Below, piece by piece: positions 48,679 through 57,835 of a stretch of DNA of 64,000 bases. The notes under the pieces are model-generated. The model searched no databases. It was not told the origin of the DNA and saw only the letters and a program-made list of their open reading frames with translations. Every line of letters starts with the position of its first letter. The stretch's first letter is position 1. Made by a program: the position numbers and the translations under genes. The stretch is from positions 97,008 to 161,007 of the forward strand of contig NZ_JYLL01000013.1 of NCBI RefSeq assembly GCF_001439695.1, given 5' to 3'. The stretch is from Pseudomonas veronii (lineage in GTDB: Bacteria > Pseudomonadota > Gammaproteobacteria > Pseudomonadales > Pseudomonadaceae).

Positions 48679-50127
48679 GTGACTCAGAAGCCCGACCAGT
48701 GTCTTGGTGAATGGATCGACCGTGAAGCACTCGCTGAAGCGATGATCCCGCTTATCGGTCAGCTGTACCGCAATAACAATGTGGTGAGCTCGATCTATGG
48801 CCGCAGTCTGATCAACCAGTCAGTCATCGCGATTCTCAAGGCGCATCGCTTTGCTCGCCATCGTTCGACCAACGACAGCGAACTCTCCGTCCACGAAACA
48901 TTCCCTCTGCTCAAAGCCATGAGCGAGCTCAAGCTCGGCGCGGCTTCGGTAGACCTGGGCAAGTTGGCCGCCAAGTTCCGCGCTGAAGCCAACGGCCGTT
49001 CCGTCGAGCAATTCGTGCGTGAAGAAATGGCCGACGTGGTCGGCAAGCAGAACGCCTCCGCCCGTAAAGGCACTGACGTTGTGCTCTACGGCTTCGGTCG
49101 CATCGGCCGCCTGCTGGCACGCATCCTGATCGGTAAAACCGGCGGCGGCGACGGCCTGCGCCTGCGCGCCATCGTGGTACGCAAGGGCGCCGAGAACGAC
49201 CTGGCCAAGCGCGCGAGCCTCTTGCGTCGCGACTCGGTACACGGTCCGTTCAACGGCACCATCGTCATCGACGAAGAAAACAACACCATCACCGCCAACG
49301 GTAACCTGATCCAGGTGATCTACGCGAAGAACCCGACCGAGGTGGATTACACCCAGTACGGCATCAAGGACGCCCTGCTGGTGGATAACACCGGCGTATG
49401 GCGCGACGCCGAAGGCCTGGGCCAGCACCTGACCTGCCCGGGCGTTGCCCGCGTTGTCCTGACCGCGCCTGGCAAAGGCAAGCTGAAGAACATCGTTCAC
49501 GGCATCAACCACACGGAAATCACCGCTGACGACAAGATCGTGTCCGCCGCTTCCTGCACCACCAACGCCATCGTGCCGGTGCTGAAGGCAGTCAATGACA
49601 AGTTCGGCATCATCAACGGTCACGTCGAAACCGTTCACTCGTACACCAACGACCAGAACCTGATCGACAACTTCCACAAGGGCAATCGCCGTGGTCGCAG
49701 CGCCGCGCTGAACATGGTGATCACCGAGACCGGTGCCGCCACCGCTGCCGCCAAGGCCCTGCCTGAGCTGGCCGGCAAGCTGACCGGTAACGCGATCCGC
49801 GTGCCGACGCCTAACGTGTCGATGGCCATTCTCAACCTGAACCTTGAGAAAGCCGCTACCCGCGACGAGATGAACGAGTACCTGCGCTACATGGCGCTGC
49901 ACTCCGATCTGCATAAGCAAATCGACTTCGTCAACTCCCAGGAAGTGGTCTCCACCGACTTCGTTGGCTCGCGCCACGCCGGTGTGGTGGACGCGGAAGC
50001 GACCATTACCCAGGACAACCGTGTTGTGCTGTACGTGTGGTACGACAACGAGTTCGGCTACAGCTGCCAGGTCGTTCGTGTGATGGAAGACATGGCTGGG
50101 GTCAACCCGCCTGCATTCCCGCGCTAA
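48679..50127 (+). CDS. long glyceraldehyde-3-phosphate dehydrogenase-like protein (PA3001 type)
   Basis: 482-aa protein. GAPDH of glycolysis is about 330 aa; here the Rossmann loop Y-G138-FGRIG starts only after a helical N-terminal extension of about 135 residues. The catalytic cysteine is C293 (SAASCTTNA) and the conserved WYDNEFGY end is intact, so activity is likely. Gluconeogenic versus glycolytic use and the role of the extension are open. GTG 48679 (VTQKPDQ) is chosen because GGAAGG lies 5 bases upstream; an ATG at 48664 would add five residues. Confidence 0.88.
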   Translation: MTQKPDQCLGEWIDREALAEAMIPLIGQLYRNNNVVSSIYGRSLINQSVIAILKAHRFARHRSTNDSELSVHETFPLLKAMSELKLGAASVDLGKLAAKFRAEANGRSVEQFVREEMADVVGKQNASARKGTDVVLYGFGRIGRLLARILIGKTGGGDGLRLRAIVVRKGAENDLAKRASLLRRDSVHGPFNGTIVIDEENNTITANGNLIQVIYAKNPTEVDYTQYGIKDALLVDNTGVWRDAEGLGQHLTCPGVARVVLTAPGKGKLKNIVHGINHTEITADDKIVSAASCTTNAIVPVLKAVNDKFGIINGHVETVHSYTNDQNLIDNFHKGNRRGRSAALNMVITETGAATAAAKALPELAGKLTGNAIRVPTPNVSMAILNLNLEKAATRDEMNEYLRYMALHSDLHKQIDFVNSQEVVSTDFVGSRHAGVVDAEATITQDNRVVLYVWYDNEFGYSCQVVRVMEDMAGVNPPAFPR

Positions 50128-50143
50128 GCGTTCAGGTTGAATG

Positions 50144-50173
50144 AAAAAGCCCCGACTGGTTCGGGGCTTTTTT
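50144..50173. terminator. intrinsic terminator after the GAPDH-like gene
   Basis: AAAAAGCCCCGA-CTGGT-TCGGGGCTTTTTT, about 16 bases after the stop. Confidence 0.94.
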
Positions 50174-50203
50174 CTGCCTGTGGGTTTCGGCTGTGTGGGA
50201 GGC

Positions 50204-50227
50204 ATCGCGCGCAAGCCCGCGCCTACA
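50204..50227. repeat. degenerate REP
   Basis: ATCGCGCGCAAGCCCGCGCC plus TACA is a variant of the GCGGGCTTGCCCGC REP core. Confidence 0.5.
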
Positions 50228-50414
50228 GGGGCATGCATTTTTTCAGGCGATACGCCGTCAACTGTGGCCGGCCAAGGTGAGACGATCCGCCTCATTGGTG
50301 AGCGCCGGGAGTGCGAACATCAGCCATAAACAGATAACGGCATGCCGCATAATGGGCGGTCCTGCCAGGGTGTGTGCCTGCGGGTTAATTCACTTTTCGA
50401 CGGCGATCAGGTTT

Positions 50415-51425
50415 ATGGGCAATCTGCGACAGATAGCGATGGTGTGCGGTTTTGCGGCGCTGGCCGGCTGTGGCGGCGATACGCTGGAGCAGTTTGGGGG
50501 GCCGACCATGGGCAGCACCTATTCGATCCAGTATGTCAGAAGCTCGACGGCACCTACGCCGAAAGAGCTGCAGCGCCAGGTGGAAAAAATCCTGGGGGAT
50601 GTCGACCGACAGATGTCGACCTACCGCAGCGACTCGGATATCGAGCGTTTCAACAATCTGCCGGCCAATAGCTGTCAGCCGATGCCTGCGCCGGTGCTGC
50701 AACTGGTGCGTACCGGCGAGCAACTGTCCCAGGCCAGCGCGGGTGCGTTCGACCTGACGGTGGAACCGCTGCTGAACCTGTGGGGGTTCGGGCCCCAGGC
50801 CCGGCAACTCAAGGTGCCGGACGCCGCGACGCTGGCCGAGGTGCGTCAACGGGTCGGTCACCAGCATCTGCGCATCGACGGCGAACAGCTGTGCAAGGAC
50901 GCCGCCGTCGAGGTCGACTTCAACAGCATTGCTGCCGGTTACGCGGTGGATCGTATCGCCGAGCTGTTGAGCGGCTTGGGTATCCATCACTACCTCGCCG
51001 AAGCCACCGGCGAACTCAAGGCTGCCGGCCACAAACCGGATGGTTCGCCCTGGCGCGTCGCGCTGGAAGAGCCTCGCGATGACCAGCAGGTCGCCGAAAA
51101 AATCATCCGCGTAGACGGCTTTGGTGTGTCCACATCGGGTGACTATCGTAATTATTTCCAGCAGGGTGGTCGGCGCTATTCCCACACCCTGGATGCGCGG
51201 ACCGGCGCGCCGATTACCCATCAACTGGCATCGGTGACAGTGTTGCACCCGTCGGCGCTGATGGCCGATGGGTTGTCGACGTTGCTGTTGATCCTTGGGC
51301 CGGAGCAAGGCTGGGATTACGCCGAACAGCACCAGATCGCCGCGTTTTTTGTGCAGCGCGAGGGGGATGTTTTTGTCACGCGCAGTAATCAGGCGTTCGA
51401 ACAGATGACCGCTGTGAAACCGTAA
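50415..51425 (+). CDS. apbE: FAD:protein FMN transferase ApbE
   Basis: 336-aa lipoprotein that transfers FMN to threonine residues of target proteins. Lipobox L-A-G-C19 ends the signal peptide. GGPTMGSTYSIQY, DLTVEPLLNLWGFG, VDFNSIAAGYAVD, GVSTSGDYRNYF and SHTLDARTGAP are ApbE motifs; the last holds Mg ligands. Usual targets are NqrB/NqrC or RnfD/RnfG, but no nqr or rnf gene is in the window. Upstream frame to 50193 lacks support. Confidence 0.92.
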   Translation: MGNLRQIAMVCGFAALAGCGGDTLEQFGGPTMGSTYSIQYVRSSTAPTPKELQRQVEKILGDVDRQMSTYRSDSDIERFNNLPANSCQPMPAPVLQLVRTGEQLSQASAGAFDLTVEPLLNLWGFGPQARQLKVPDAATLAEVRQRVGHQHLRIDGEQLCKDAAVEVDFNSIAAGYAVDRIAELLSGLGIHHYLAEATGELKAAGHKPDGSPWRVALEEPRDDQQVAEKIIRVDGFGVSTSGDYRNYFQQGGRRYSHTLDARTGAPITHQLASVTVLHPSALMADGLSTLLLILGPEQGWDYAEQHQIAAFFVQREGDVFVTRSNQAFEQMTAVKP

Positions 51426-51569
51426 TCCACGCTGTGTAGTAAAGGCAAAACTGGCCTACGACGCGACCAAGGGTTAATGTGCGCGGCGTTGAGCCTTATA
51501 TAGACTGTGCCCCGGTTCACACACTTGAGCCAAATTGTCCTTCATGACCGCTGGCCGCGGCATGATTTA

Positions 51570-51595
51570 GCCAGGCGTCAAACCGCGCGCCTGGC
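51570..51595 (+). promoter_or_regulatory. hairpin in the sthA leader
   Basis: GCCAGGCG-TCAAACCGCG-CGCCTGGC, a perfect 8-bp stem ending 18 bases before the sthA ATG, with GAGGAG in between. No T-run follows. Confidence 0.4.
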
Positions 51596-51613
51596 CTGTT
51601 CTGAGGAGTACGC

Positions 51614-53008
51614 ATGGCTGTCTACAACTACGACGTGGTAGTACTGGGTTCCGGCCCGGCTGGAGAAGGTGCGGCGATGAACGCCGCGAAGGCAGGGCGC
51701 AAGGTGGCAATGGTCGATAGCCGTCGCCAGGTCGGCGGAAACTGCACCCACCTGGGTACCATCCCGTCCAAGGCCTTGCGTCACTCAGTGCGCCAGATCA
51801 TGCAGTTCAATACCAATCCGATGTTCCGGGCCATTGGCGAGCCGCGTTGGTTTTCGTTCCCGGACGTGCTCAAAAGCGCGGAAAAAGTCATCGCCAAGCA
51901 GGTGGCGTCGCGGACCGGCTATTACGCCCGTAACCGTGTCGACCTGTTCTTCGGCACCGGCAGCTTCGCCGACGAGCAAACCGTCGAAGTGGTCTGCTCC
52001 AACGGCGTGGTCGAGAAGCTGGTGGCCAAGCACATCATCATCGCTACCGGGTCGCGCCCGTATCGCCCGGTGGATATCGATTTCCTCCACCCGCGTATCT
52101 ACGATAGCGACACCATCCTCAGCCTGGGCCATACCCCGCGCAAACTGATCATCTATGGCGCCGGCGTGATCGGCTGCGAATACGCCTCGATCTTCAGCGG
52201 CCTGGGGGTGCTGGTAGAGCTGGTGGACAACCGTGACCAGTTGCTGAGCTTCCTCGACTCGGAAATTTCCCAGGCGTTGAGTTATCACTTCAGCAACAAC
52301 AACATCACCGTGCGCCACAACGAAGAGTACGAGCGCGTCGAAGGCCTGGACAACGGTGTGATCCTGCACCTCAAGTCCGGCAAGAAGATCAAGGCCGACG
52401 CCTTGCTGTGGTGCAACGGTCGTACCGGCAACACCGACAAGCTGGGCATGGAAAATGTCGGGGTCAAGGTCAACAACCGTGGCCAGATTGAAGTGGACGA
52501 GAACTATCGCACCTGCGTGTCGAATATCTACGGTGCCGGCGACGTGATCGGCTGGCCAAGCCTGGCCAGCGCCGCCCATGACCAGGGCCGTTCGGCCGCC
52601 GGCAGCATTGTCGACAATGGCAGCTGGCGCTATGTGAACGACGTGCCGACCGGGATCTACACGATTCCGGAGATCAGCTCGATCGGTAAGAACGAACACG
52701 AACTGACCAAGGCCAAGGTGCCTTACGAAGTGGGCAAGGCGTTCTTCAAGAGCATGGCGCGTGCGCAGATCGCCGGCGAGCCGCAAGGCATGCTGAAGAT
52801 TCTGTTCCACCGTGAAACCCTGGAAGTCCTCGGCGTGCATTGCTTCGGCTACCAGGCTTCGGAGATCGTCCACATCGGCCAGGCCATCATGAACCAGCCG
52901 GGCGAGCAAAATACCCTCAAGTATTTCGTCAACACCACGTTCAACTACCCGACCATGGCGGAAGCCTATCGGGTCGCGGCCTACGACGGCCTCAACCGGC
53001 TTTTTTGA
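51614..53008 (+). CDS. sthA: soluble pyridine nucleotide transhydrogenase (Si-specific)
   Basis: 464-aa flavoprotein exchanging hydride between NADPH and NAD (E. coli SthA 466 aa). The FAD loop GSGPAGEGAAM is N-terminal. The redox-disulfide site of relatives (CxxxxC) is C44-THLG-T49 here, with the second Cys absent, which is the SthA signature and separates it from lipoamide dehydrogenase. A second nucleotide loop GAGVIGCEYASIF and the dimer domain follow. GAGGAG precedes the ATG. Confidence 0.96.
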   Translation: MAVYNYDVVVLGSGPAGEGAAMNAAKAGRKVAMVDSRRQVGGNCTHLGTIPSKALRHSVRQIMQFNTNPMFRAIGEPRWFSFPDVLKSAEKVIAKQVASRTGYYARNRVDLFFGTGSFADEQTVEVVCSNGVVEKLVAKHIIIATGSRPYRPVDIDFLHPRIYDSDTILSLGHTPRKLIIYGAGVIGCEYASIFSGLGVLVELVDNRDQLLSFLDSEISQALSYHFSNNNITVRHNEEYERVEGLDNGVILHLKSGKKIKADALLWCNGRTGNTDKLGMENVGVKVNNRGQIEVDENYRTCVSNIYGAGDVIGWPSLASAAHDQGRSAAGSIVDNGSWRYVNDVPTGIYTIPEISSIGKNEHELTKAKVPYEVGKAFFKSMARAQIAGEPQGMLKILFHRETLEVLGVHCFGYQASEIVHIGQAIMNQPGEQNTLKYFVNTTFNYPTMAEAYRVAAYDGLNRLF

Positions 53009-53050
53009 GCGGCTCCGGCCGGTGGCCTGAGCCGGCCGGGGAGACCGATT

Positions 53051-53773
53051 TCAGTAATTCTCGAGCGTGGCAGTGGCCAAACCGGGAAAGTCTGTAATCA
53101 GGCTATCTACGCCGAAGTCGGCGAGCCTGCGCATCAGCGCAGGTTCGTTGACTGTCCACACCGACACGTGCAATCCCTGGCGCTGGGCTTTTTCCAGACG
53201 CTCGGGGGTACACAACGTCCAGTTCAACGCCAGAAACTCACAGCCATAGTTTTGCGCGACCTTCAGCGGGTCGAGCCAGGCGTATTCGGCCACCAGCCCG
53301 CGCGACAGGTCCGGGGTGAGTTCCACCGCCGCTTTCAACACTTCCCGTGAGCTTGAGGTCACTGTGACCTTGTCCATGAGGCCGAAACGCACGGCCATTT
53401 CCCGGATCGCCAGCACGGTGGTCGCGGCGCGGGTGCGCGAGGCGCTTTTGACTTCCAGTTGCCAGTGATCGAAGTCGCACTTTTCAAACAGTTCTTCCAG
53501 GCGCGGGATCGGGCAGGGGTTGATCCAGCCGGGGCCGCCTTTGCGGGCGTCCATCTTCACCAGGTCTACCGCCGAATACTCGACGACTTTGCCGCGCCGG
53601 TCGGCGGTGCGCTTGAGGGTCGGGTCGTGGATGACCATCAGTTCGCCGTCCATGGACAGGTGCAAATCCAATTCGCAACGGCGTACACCGTGCTTGAGGC
53701 ACTGCTGGAAGCTGGTCAGGGTGTTTTCTGGTGCTTCGCCTTTGGCACCGCGGTGGCCGTAGATCAGGGTCAC
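53051..53773 (-). CDS. glycerophosphodiester phosphodiesterase
   Basis: 240-aa GDPD-family TIM-barrel enzyme releasing glycerol-3-phosphate from deacylated phospholipids; no signal peptide, so cytoplasmic like UgpQ. H7-RGA with E16-NT, E34 and D36 (RRCELDLHL) and H49-D50 (VIHDPTL) are the catalytic set. The GTG start 53773 is chosen because AAAGGAG lies five bases upstream and the frame beyond it has unrelated sequence. Confidence 0.9.
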   Translation of the reverse strand: MTLIYGHRGAKGEAPENTLTSFQQCLKHGVRRCELDLHLSMDGELMVIHDPTLKRTADRRGKVVEYSAVDLVKMDARKGGPGWINPCPIPRLEELFEKCDFDHWQLEVKSASRTRAATTVLAIREMAVRFGLMDKVTVTSSSREVLKAAVELTPDLSRGLVAEYAWLDPLKVAQNYGCEFLALNWTLCTPERLEKAQRQGLHVSVWTVNEPALMRRLADFGVDSLITDFPGLATATLENY

Positions 53774-53817
53774 AGTTGCTCCTTTGCGCCAGGTCGTCTG
53801 GCGGGGTGAATACGAAT

Positions 53818-54402
53818 TCAGGTGTCTTTGGCGTCGCTCTGTTCCCGCGCCAGGCGCCGTTGCTGCGCCTGTTTCTGCAGGATGTAGCGCGCCAGCAGTT
53901 GGCGTTGGGCGTCGGTCATCGATTCGAATTCCGTGCCAATGGCAAAAGCGCCGCCCTTGGCATCGCAATGGGTGACCCGCGCCCGTAACAGCAGGCCCAG
54001 CGCCTGGGGCATCAGCACCAGCTTGACCGCCAGGTGGGCGTCGAGTGCCAGGGGCGTCGGGTGCTGGAAGTCGATGCCGCCTTCGGAAATGATCACCGGC
54101 TGCGGTGCGCCGACTTCATCCAGCAGGCCGCGCGCCATGATCTGGCTGAGCAGATCCAGGCGTTTGTTCTGGATTCGGAGGAGGGCGGCCAGGCTGCGAT
54201 CTTTCTCGCTGAGCTGGCGCAACAGGTGTTGGGCTTCGAATTCGCTCAGGTGCAGTTCACTGAGTAGATTGAATAGCGGCGAATCATCCAGCAACACTTC
54301 CTTGCTCGCCGCTTCGGGGGCGGACAGGCTTTTGATTTGAAGTGCGATCATGTCGTCGATACGGTAGTATTCGCGGCGTTCTTCTTCATCTAATGTCGAC
54401 AT
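53818..54402 (-). CDS. PilZ domain protein
   Basis: 194-aa protein with the PilZ opening RREYYR (R10-x3-R14) near the N-terminus and a later beta-barrel-like region. The usual D/N-x-S-x-x-G loop appears as IISEGG, lacking the first acidic residue, so c-di-GMP binding may be weakened. Between them is a long helical insert (about 40-100). It is transcribed away from lolC; its terminator is not obvious. Confidence 0.78.
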   Translation of the reverse strand: MSTLDEEERREYYRIDDMIALQIKSLSAPEAASKEVLLDDSPLFNLLSELHLSEFEAQHLLRQLSEKDRSLAALLRIQNKRLDLLSQIMARGLLDEVGAPQPVIISEGGIDFQHPTPLALDAHLAVKLVLMPQALGLLLRARVTHCDAKGGAFAIGTEFESMTDAQRQLLARYILQKQAQQRRLAREQSDAKDT

Positions 54403-54496
54403 GGCGAACCCAAAGTAGCGGTAATGGTCTGAGTGTAAAGCTGCTTACCAGACCCCGCCACCGGGACGTCTTCTTTTCCTCCGAACAAGCCCCGAC

Positions 54497-55747
54497 ATGT
54501 TCAGACCTCTCTTCGTATTTATTGGCACGCGTTATACCCGTGCAAAGCGTCGCAATCATTTTGTGTCGTTCATTTCCTTGACCTCGATGATCGGTCTCGC
54601 CCTTGGCGTGGTCGTGATGATCGTGGTGTTGTCGGTGATGAACGGCTTCGATCATGAGATGCGTACCCGCGTGCTGGGCATGGTGCCCCACGCGACCATC
54701 GAGTCGGGTGAACCGATCAGCGACTGGCAAAGCCTGGCCGACAAGGTCAAGCAGAACCCCAAGGTCGTGGCCGTGGCGCCGTTCACCCAGATGCAAGGGT
54801 TGCTGACCAATGACGGCAAGGTGCAGAAAATCCTGCTCAATGCCATCGACCCGGTCCAGGAGCGCAAGGTCTCGATCATCGACAAGTTCATGCTGCAGGG
54901 CAAACTCGACGACCTGGCGCCCGGCAGCTTCGGTATCGTCATCGGCGACAAGGCCGCGGCCAAGCTCGGCGTGGGCATCGGCGACAAGCTGACCTTCGTC
55001 GCCCCGGAAGTCACCGTGACCCCGGCCGGCATGTTCCCGCGCATGAAGCGCTTTACCGTGGTCGGCACCTTCCACGTCGGCGCTGGCGAGATCGACGGCT
55101 ACCTCGGCCTGACCAACCTCACCGACCTGGCGCGTCTGCATCGCTGGAAGCCGGACCAGGTGCAGGGCCTGCGCCTGAAGTTCAACGATTTGTTCGACGC
55201 CCCGCGCGGCGCCTGGGAAATCGCCCAGCACCTGGGTGAAAACCAGTACTACGCCCGCGACTGGACCCGTACCCACGGCAACCTGTACCAGGCCATCCGC
55301 ATGGAAAAAGCCATGATCGGCCTGCTGTTGCTGCTGATCGTCGCCGTGGCGGCCTTCAACATCATCTCCACCCTGGTGATGGTGGTGAACGACAAGAAGG
55401 GCGACATCGCCATCCTGCGCACCTTGGGCGCCACGCCGGGGCAGATCATGGCGATCTTCATGGTGCAGGGCACGGTGATCGGCGTGGTCGGCACCTTGAT
55501 CGGCACCGCGCTGGGCATTCTGGCTGCGCTCAACGTCAGCGCTGCCATCGCCGGCCTCGAAACCCTGATCGGCCACAAGTTTCTCAATGCCGACGTCTAC
55601 TTCATCGATTACTTGCCGTCCCAGGTTCAGGCCCAGGACGTGCTGATGGTGGGCGGCGCTGCGTTGGTCCTGAGTTTCCTTGCCACCCTGTATCCAGCCT
55701 GGCGCGCGGCACGTACCCAGCCAGCACAGGCCTTACGTTATGAGTGA
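54497..55747 (+). CDS. lolC: lipoprotein-releasing ABC transporter permease LolC
   Basis: 416-aa inner-membrane permease that releases outer-membrane lipoproteins to LolA, working with LolD and LolE. One N-terminal helix (about 25-50), a large periplasmic domain (50-270) and three C-terminal helices (FtsX-like) are seen. The end overlaps lolD by 8 bases (TTATGAGTGA), so translation is coupled. It is a close paralogue of lolE downstream. Confidence 0.93.
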   Translation: MFRPLFVFIGTRYTRAKRRNHFVSFISLTSMIGLALGVVVMIVVLSVMNGFDHEMRTRVLGMVPHATIESGEPISDWQSLADKVKQNPKVVAVAPFTQMQGLLTNDGKVQKILLNAIDPVQERKVSIIDKFMLQGKLDDLAPGSFGIVIGDKAAAKLGVGIGDKLTFVAPEVTVTPAGMFPRMKRFTVVGTFHVGAGEIDGYLGLTNLTDLARLHRWKPDQVQGLRLKFNDLFDAPRGAWEIAQHLGENQYYARDWTRTHGNLYQAIRMEKAMIGLLLLLIVAVAAFNIISTLVMVVNDKKGDIAILRTLGATPGQIMAIFMVQGTVIGVVGTLIGTALGILAALNVSAAIAGLETLIGHKFLNADVYFIDYLPSQVQAQDVLMVGGAALVLSFLATLYPAWRAARTQPAQALRYE

Positions 55748-56438
55748 ATCGGGCATGAGTGAAAAAGCAATCCTGAGCTGCCGCAACCTGGGCAAGTCCT
55801 ACGAGGAAGGTCCGGAATCGGTGGTGGTGTTGTCCAACCTGCAACTTGAGCTGCACCCCGGCGAGCGCGTGGCGATCGTCGGCAGTTCCGGTTCCGGCAA
55901 AAGTACCTTGCTCAACCTGTTGGGCGGCCTCGATACGCCGTCCCAGGGCAGCGTGTGGCTGGCCGGCGAAGAACTCTCGGCCCTCGGCGAAAAGGCCCGC
56001 GGCCAACTGCGCAACCGTTCGTTGGGTTTCGTGTACCAGTTCCACCACCTGTTGCCGGAGTTCACCGCCCTGGAAAACGTGTGCATGCCGCTGCTGATCG
56101 GCAAGACCGCGATCCCAGAGGCGCGCCAGCGTGCCAAGGCTTTGCTGGAGCGCGTTGGCCTCGGCCATCGCCTGGAGCACAAACCGGCCGAATTGTCTGG
56201 CGGTGAGCGCCAGCGTGTGGCGATTGCCCGTGCCCTGGTGAACAACCCGGGCCTGGTGATGCTCGACGAGCCGACCGGCAACCTCGATTCCCACACCGCC
56301 CAGGGCATCAAGGACTTGATGCTCGAACTGAGCACCCAGATGCGTACCGCGTTCCTGGTGGTGACCCATGACATGAGCATGGCTCGGCAGATGGACCGCG
56401 TACTGCACCTGCAGGAAGGTCATCTGGTCGCCATCTGA
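55740..56438 (+). CDS. lolD: lipoprotein-releasing ABC ATPase LolD
   Basis: 232-aa ATPase (E. coli LolD 233 aa). Walker A GSSGSGKST, Q-loop VYQFHHLLPEF, signature LSGGERQR and Walker B LVMLDEPTGNLD are clear. The ATG at 55740 overlaps the lolC end; a second in-frame ATG at 55755 (MSEKAI) is possible. An intrinsic-terminator-like hairpin lies after the stop. Confidence 0.96.
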   Translation: MSESGMSEKAILSCRNLGKSYEEGPESVVVLSNLQLELHPGERVAIVGSSGSGKSTLLNLLGGLDTPSQGSVWLAGEELSALGEKARGQLRNRSLGFVYQFHHLLPEFTALENVCMPLLIGKTAIPEARQRAKALLERVGLGHRLEHKPAELSGGERQRVAIARALVNNPGLVMLDEPTGNLDSHTAQGIKDLMLELSTQMRTAFLVVTHDMSMARQMDRVLHLQEGHLVAI

Positions 56439-56449
56439 CCTGTTTCAAG

Positions 56450-56474
56450 CCCGGTGCATGGCGCCGGGTTTTTT
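56450..56474 (+). terminator. intrinsic terminator between lolD and lolE
   Basis: CCCGGTGC-ATG-GCGCCGGG followed by TTTTTT, starting 11 bases after the lolD stop and ending 24 bases before the lolE start. It has a strong 8-bp stem with one G-U pair. Confidence 0.82.
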
Positions 56475-56498
56475 CATTTTTTCAGGCGGTGCAAGCGA

Positions 56499-57743
56499 AT
56501 GTTCAGACCGTTATCGATTTTCATCGGCACGCGCTATACCCGCGCCAAGCGCCGCAACCGTTTTGTTTCGTTTATCTCGATGACCTCGATGATCGGCCTC
56601 GCCCTGGGCGTGCTGGCGATGATCGTGGTGTTGTCGGTGATGAATGGCTTTCAACGCGAAATGAGCTCGCGCATCCTCGGCATGGTGCCTCACGCCACCA
56701 TCGTCGGCGTGAACCCGATCGACAACTGGCAGCCGGTGGCCGCGGCCGCGATGAAGAATCCCGAAGTGACCGCCGCAGTACCGTTCACGCAGATGGACGG
56801 TATGTTCTCCTACAAGGGCGCGATGCAGCCGATCGAGATCAGCGGCGTCGACCCGGCCCAGGAAGGCAAGGTGTCGATCGTGGCCCAGCATATCGTCCAG
56901 GGCAAACTGGAAGACTTGAAGCCCGGCGAGTTCGGCGTGGTGGTCGGTGAAATCACCGCGCGGCGCTTTCGCCTGAACGTGGGCGACAAGCTGACCCTGA
57001 TCGTCCCGGAAATCAGCAGCGCGCCGGGTGGCATCACCCCGCGCATGCAGCGATTGAACGTGGTCGGTATCTTCAAGGTCGGCGCCGAGCTGGACGGTTC
57101 GATGGCGTTGATCCATATGGCCGACGCCGCAGAAATTCAGCATTGGCAGCCGAACCAGGTGCAGAGCGTGCGGCTGGCGGTGAAGGACTTGTACGCGGCG
57201 CCCAAGGTCTCGGCGGACATCGCCGCCAGCCTCGGTGCGGCCTACAAGGCGGATGACTGGACCCACACCCAGGGCAGTCTGTTCAGCGCGATGAAGATGG
57301 AAAAAACCATGATCGGCCTGCTGTTGCTGATGATCGTCGCGGTGGCGGCGTTCAACATCATTGCCACGTTGATCATGGTGGTGAACGACAAGGGCGCGGA
57401 CATCGCGATCCTGCGGACCATCGGCGCCACGCCACGGCAGATCATGGCGATCTTCATGGTGCAGGGCACGGTGATCGGTATCATCGGCACCCTGATCGGC
57501 GGTGTGCTGGGCGTGATTGCGGCGCTCAACGTCAGTGAGCTGGTGGGTTGGCTGGAGCGCGTGAGCGGGCAGCATATCTTCAGTTCGGACGTGTACTTCG
57601 TCAGCAACCTGCCCTCGCAATTGCAGGGTGGGGATGTGCTGCTGATCTGCTCGGCCGGGTTTGTGTTGAGCTTTTTGGCCACGGTTTACCCGGCGTATCG
57701 GGCGGCGAAGATCGAGCCGGCGCATGCCCTCAGGTATTCGTAG
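56499..57743 (+). CDS. lolE: lipoprotein-releasing ABC transporter permease LolE
   Basis: 414-aa permease paralogous to LolC (E. coli LolE 414 aa). The N-terminal helix (IGLALGVLAMIVVLSVMNGF) and the C-terminal three-helix FtsX block match LolC almost residue for residue, while the periplasmic domain is more diverged. ATG 56499 has no strong ribosome site. The gene is separated from lolD by the terminator above. Confidence 0.92.
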   Translation: MFRPLSIFIGTRYTRAKRRNRFVSFISMTSMIGLALGVLAMIVVLSVMNGFQREMSSRILGMVPHATIVGVNPIDNWQPVAAAAMKNPEVTAAVPFTQMDGMFSYKGAMQPIEISGVDPAQEGKVSIVAQHIVQGKLEDLKPGEFGVVVGEITARRFRLNVGDKLTLIVPEISSAPGGITPRMQRLNVVGIFKVGAELDGSMALIHMADAAEIQHWQPNQVQSVRLAVKDLYAAPKVSADIAASLGAAYKADDWTHTQGSLFSAMKMEKTMIGLLLLMIVAVAAFNIIATLIMVVNDKGADIAILRTIGATPRQIMAIFMVQGTVIGIIGTLIGGVLGVIAALNVSELVGWLERVSGQHIFSSDVYFVSNLPSQLQGGDVLLICSAGFVLSFLATVYPAYRAAKIEPAHALRYS

Positions 57744-57753
57744 GATTTAAGAC

Positions 57754-57835
57754 CGCTATCGGGAGCAAGCTCCCTCCCACATTTTGAATGTATTCACAGA
57801 TCAAAATGTGGGAGGGAGCTTGCTCCCGATAGCGC
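57754..57835. repeat. REPIN (GGGAGCAAGCTCCC type) that encodes the kinase tail
   Basis: CGCTATCGGGAGCAAGCTCC with CTCCCACATTTTGA (57755-57787) is mirrored by TCAAAATGTGGGAG with GGAGCTTGCTCCCGATAGCG (57801-57834). Its right arm forms the last codons and the stop of the sensor kinase gene. Confidence 0.94.
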
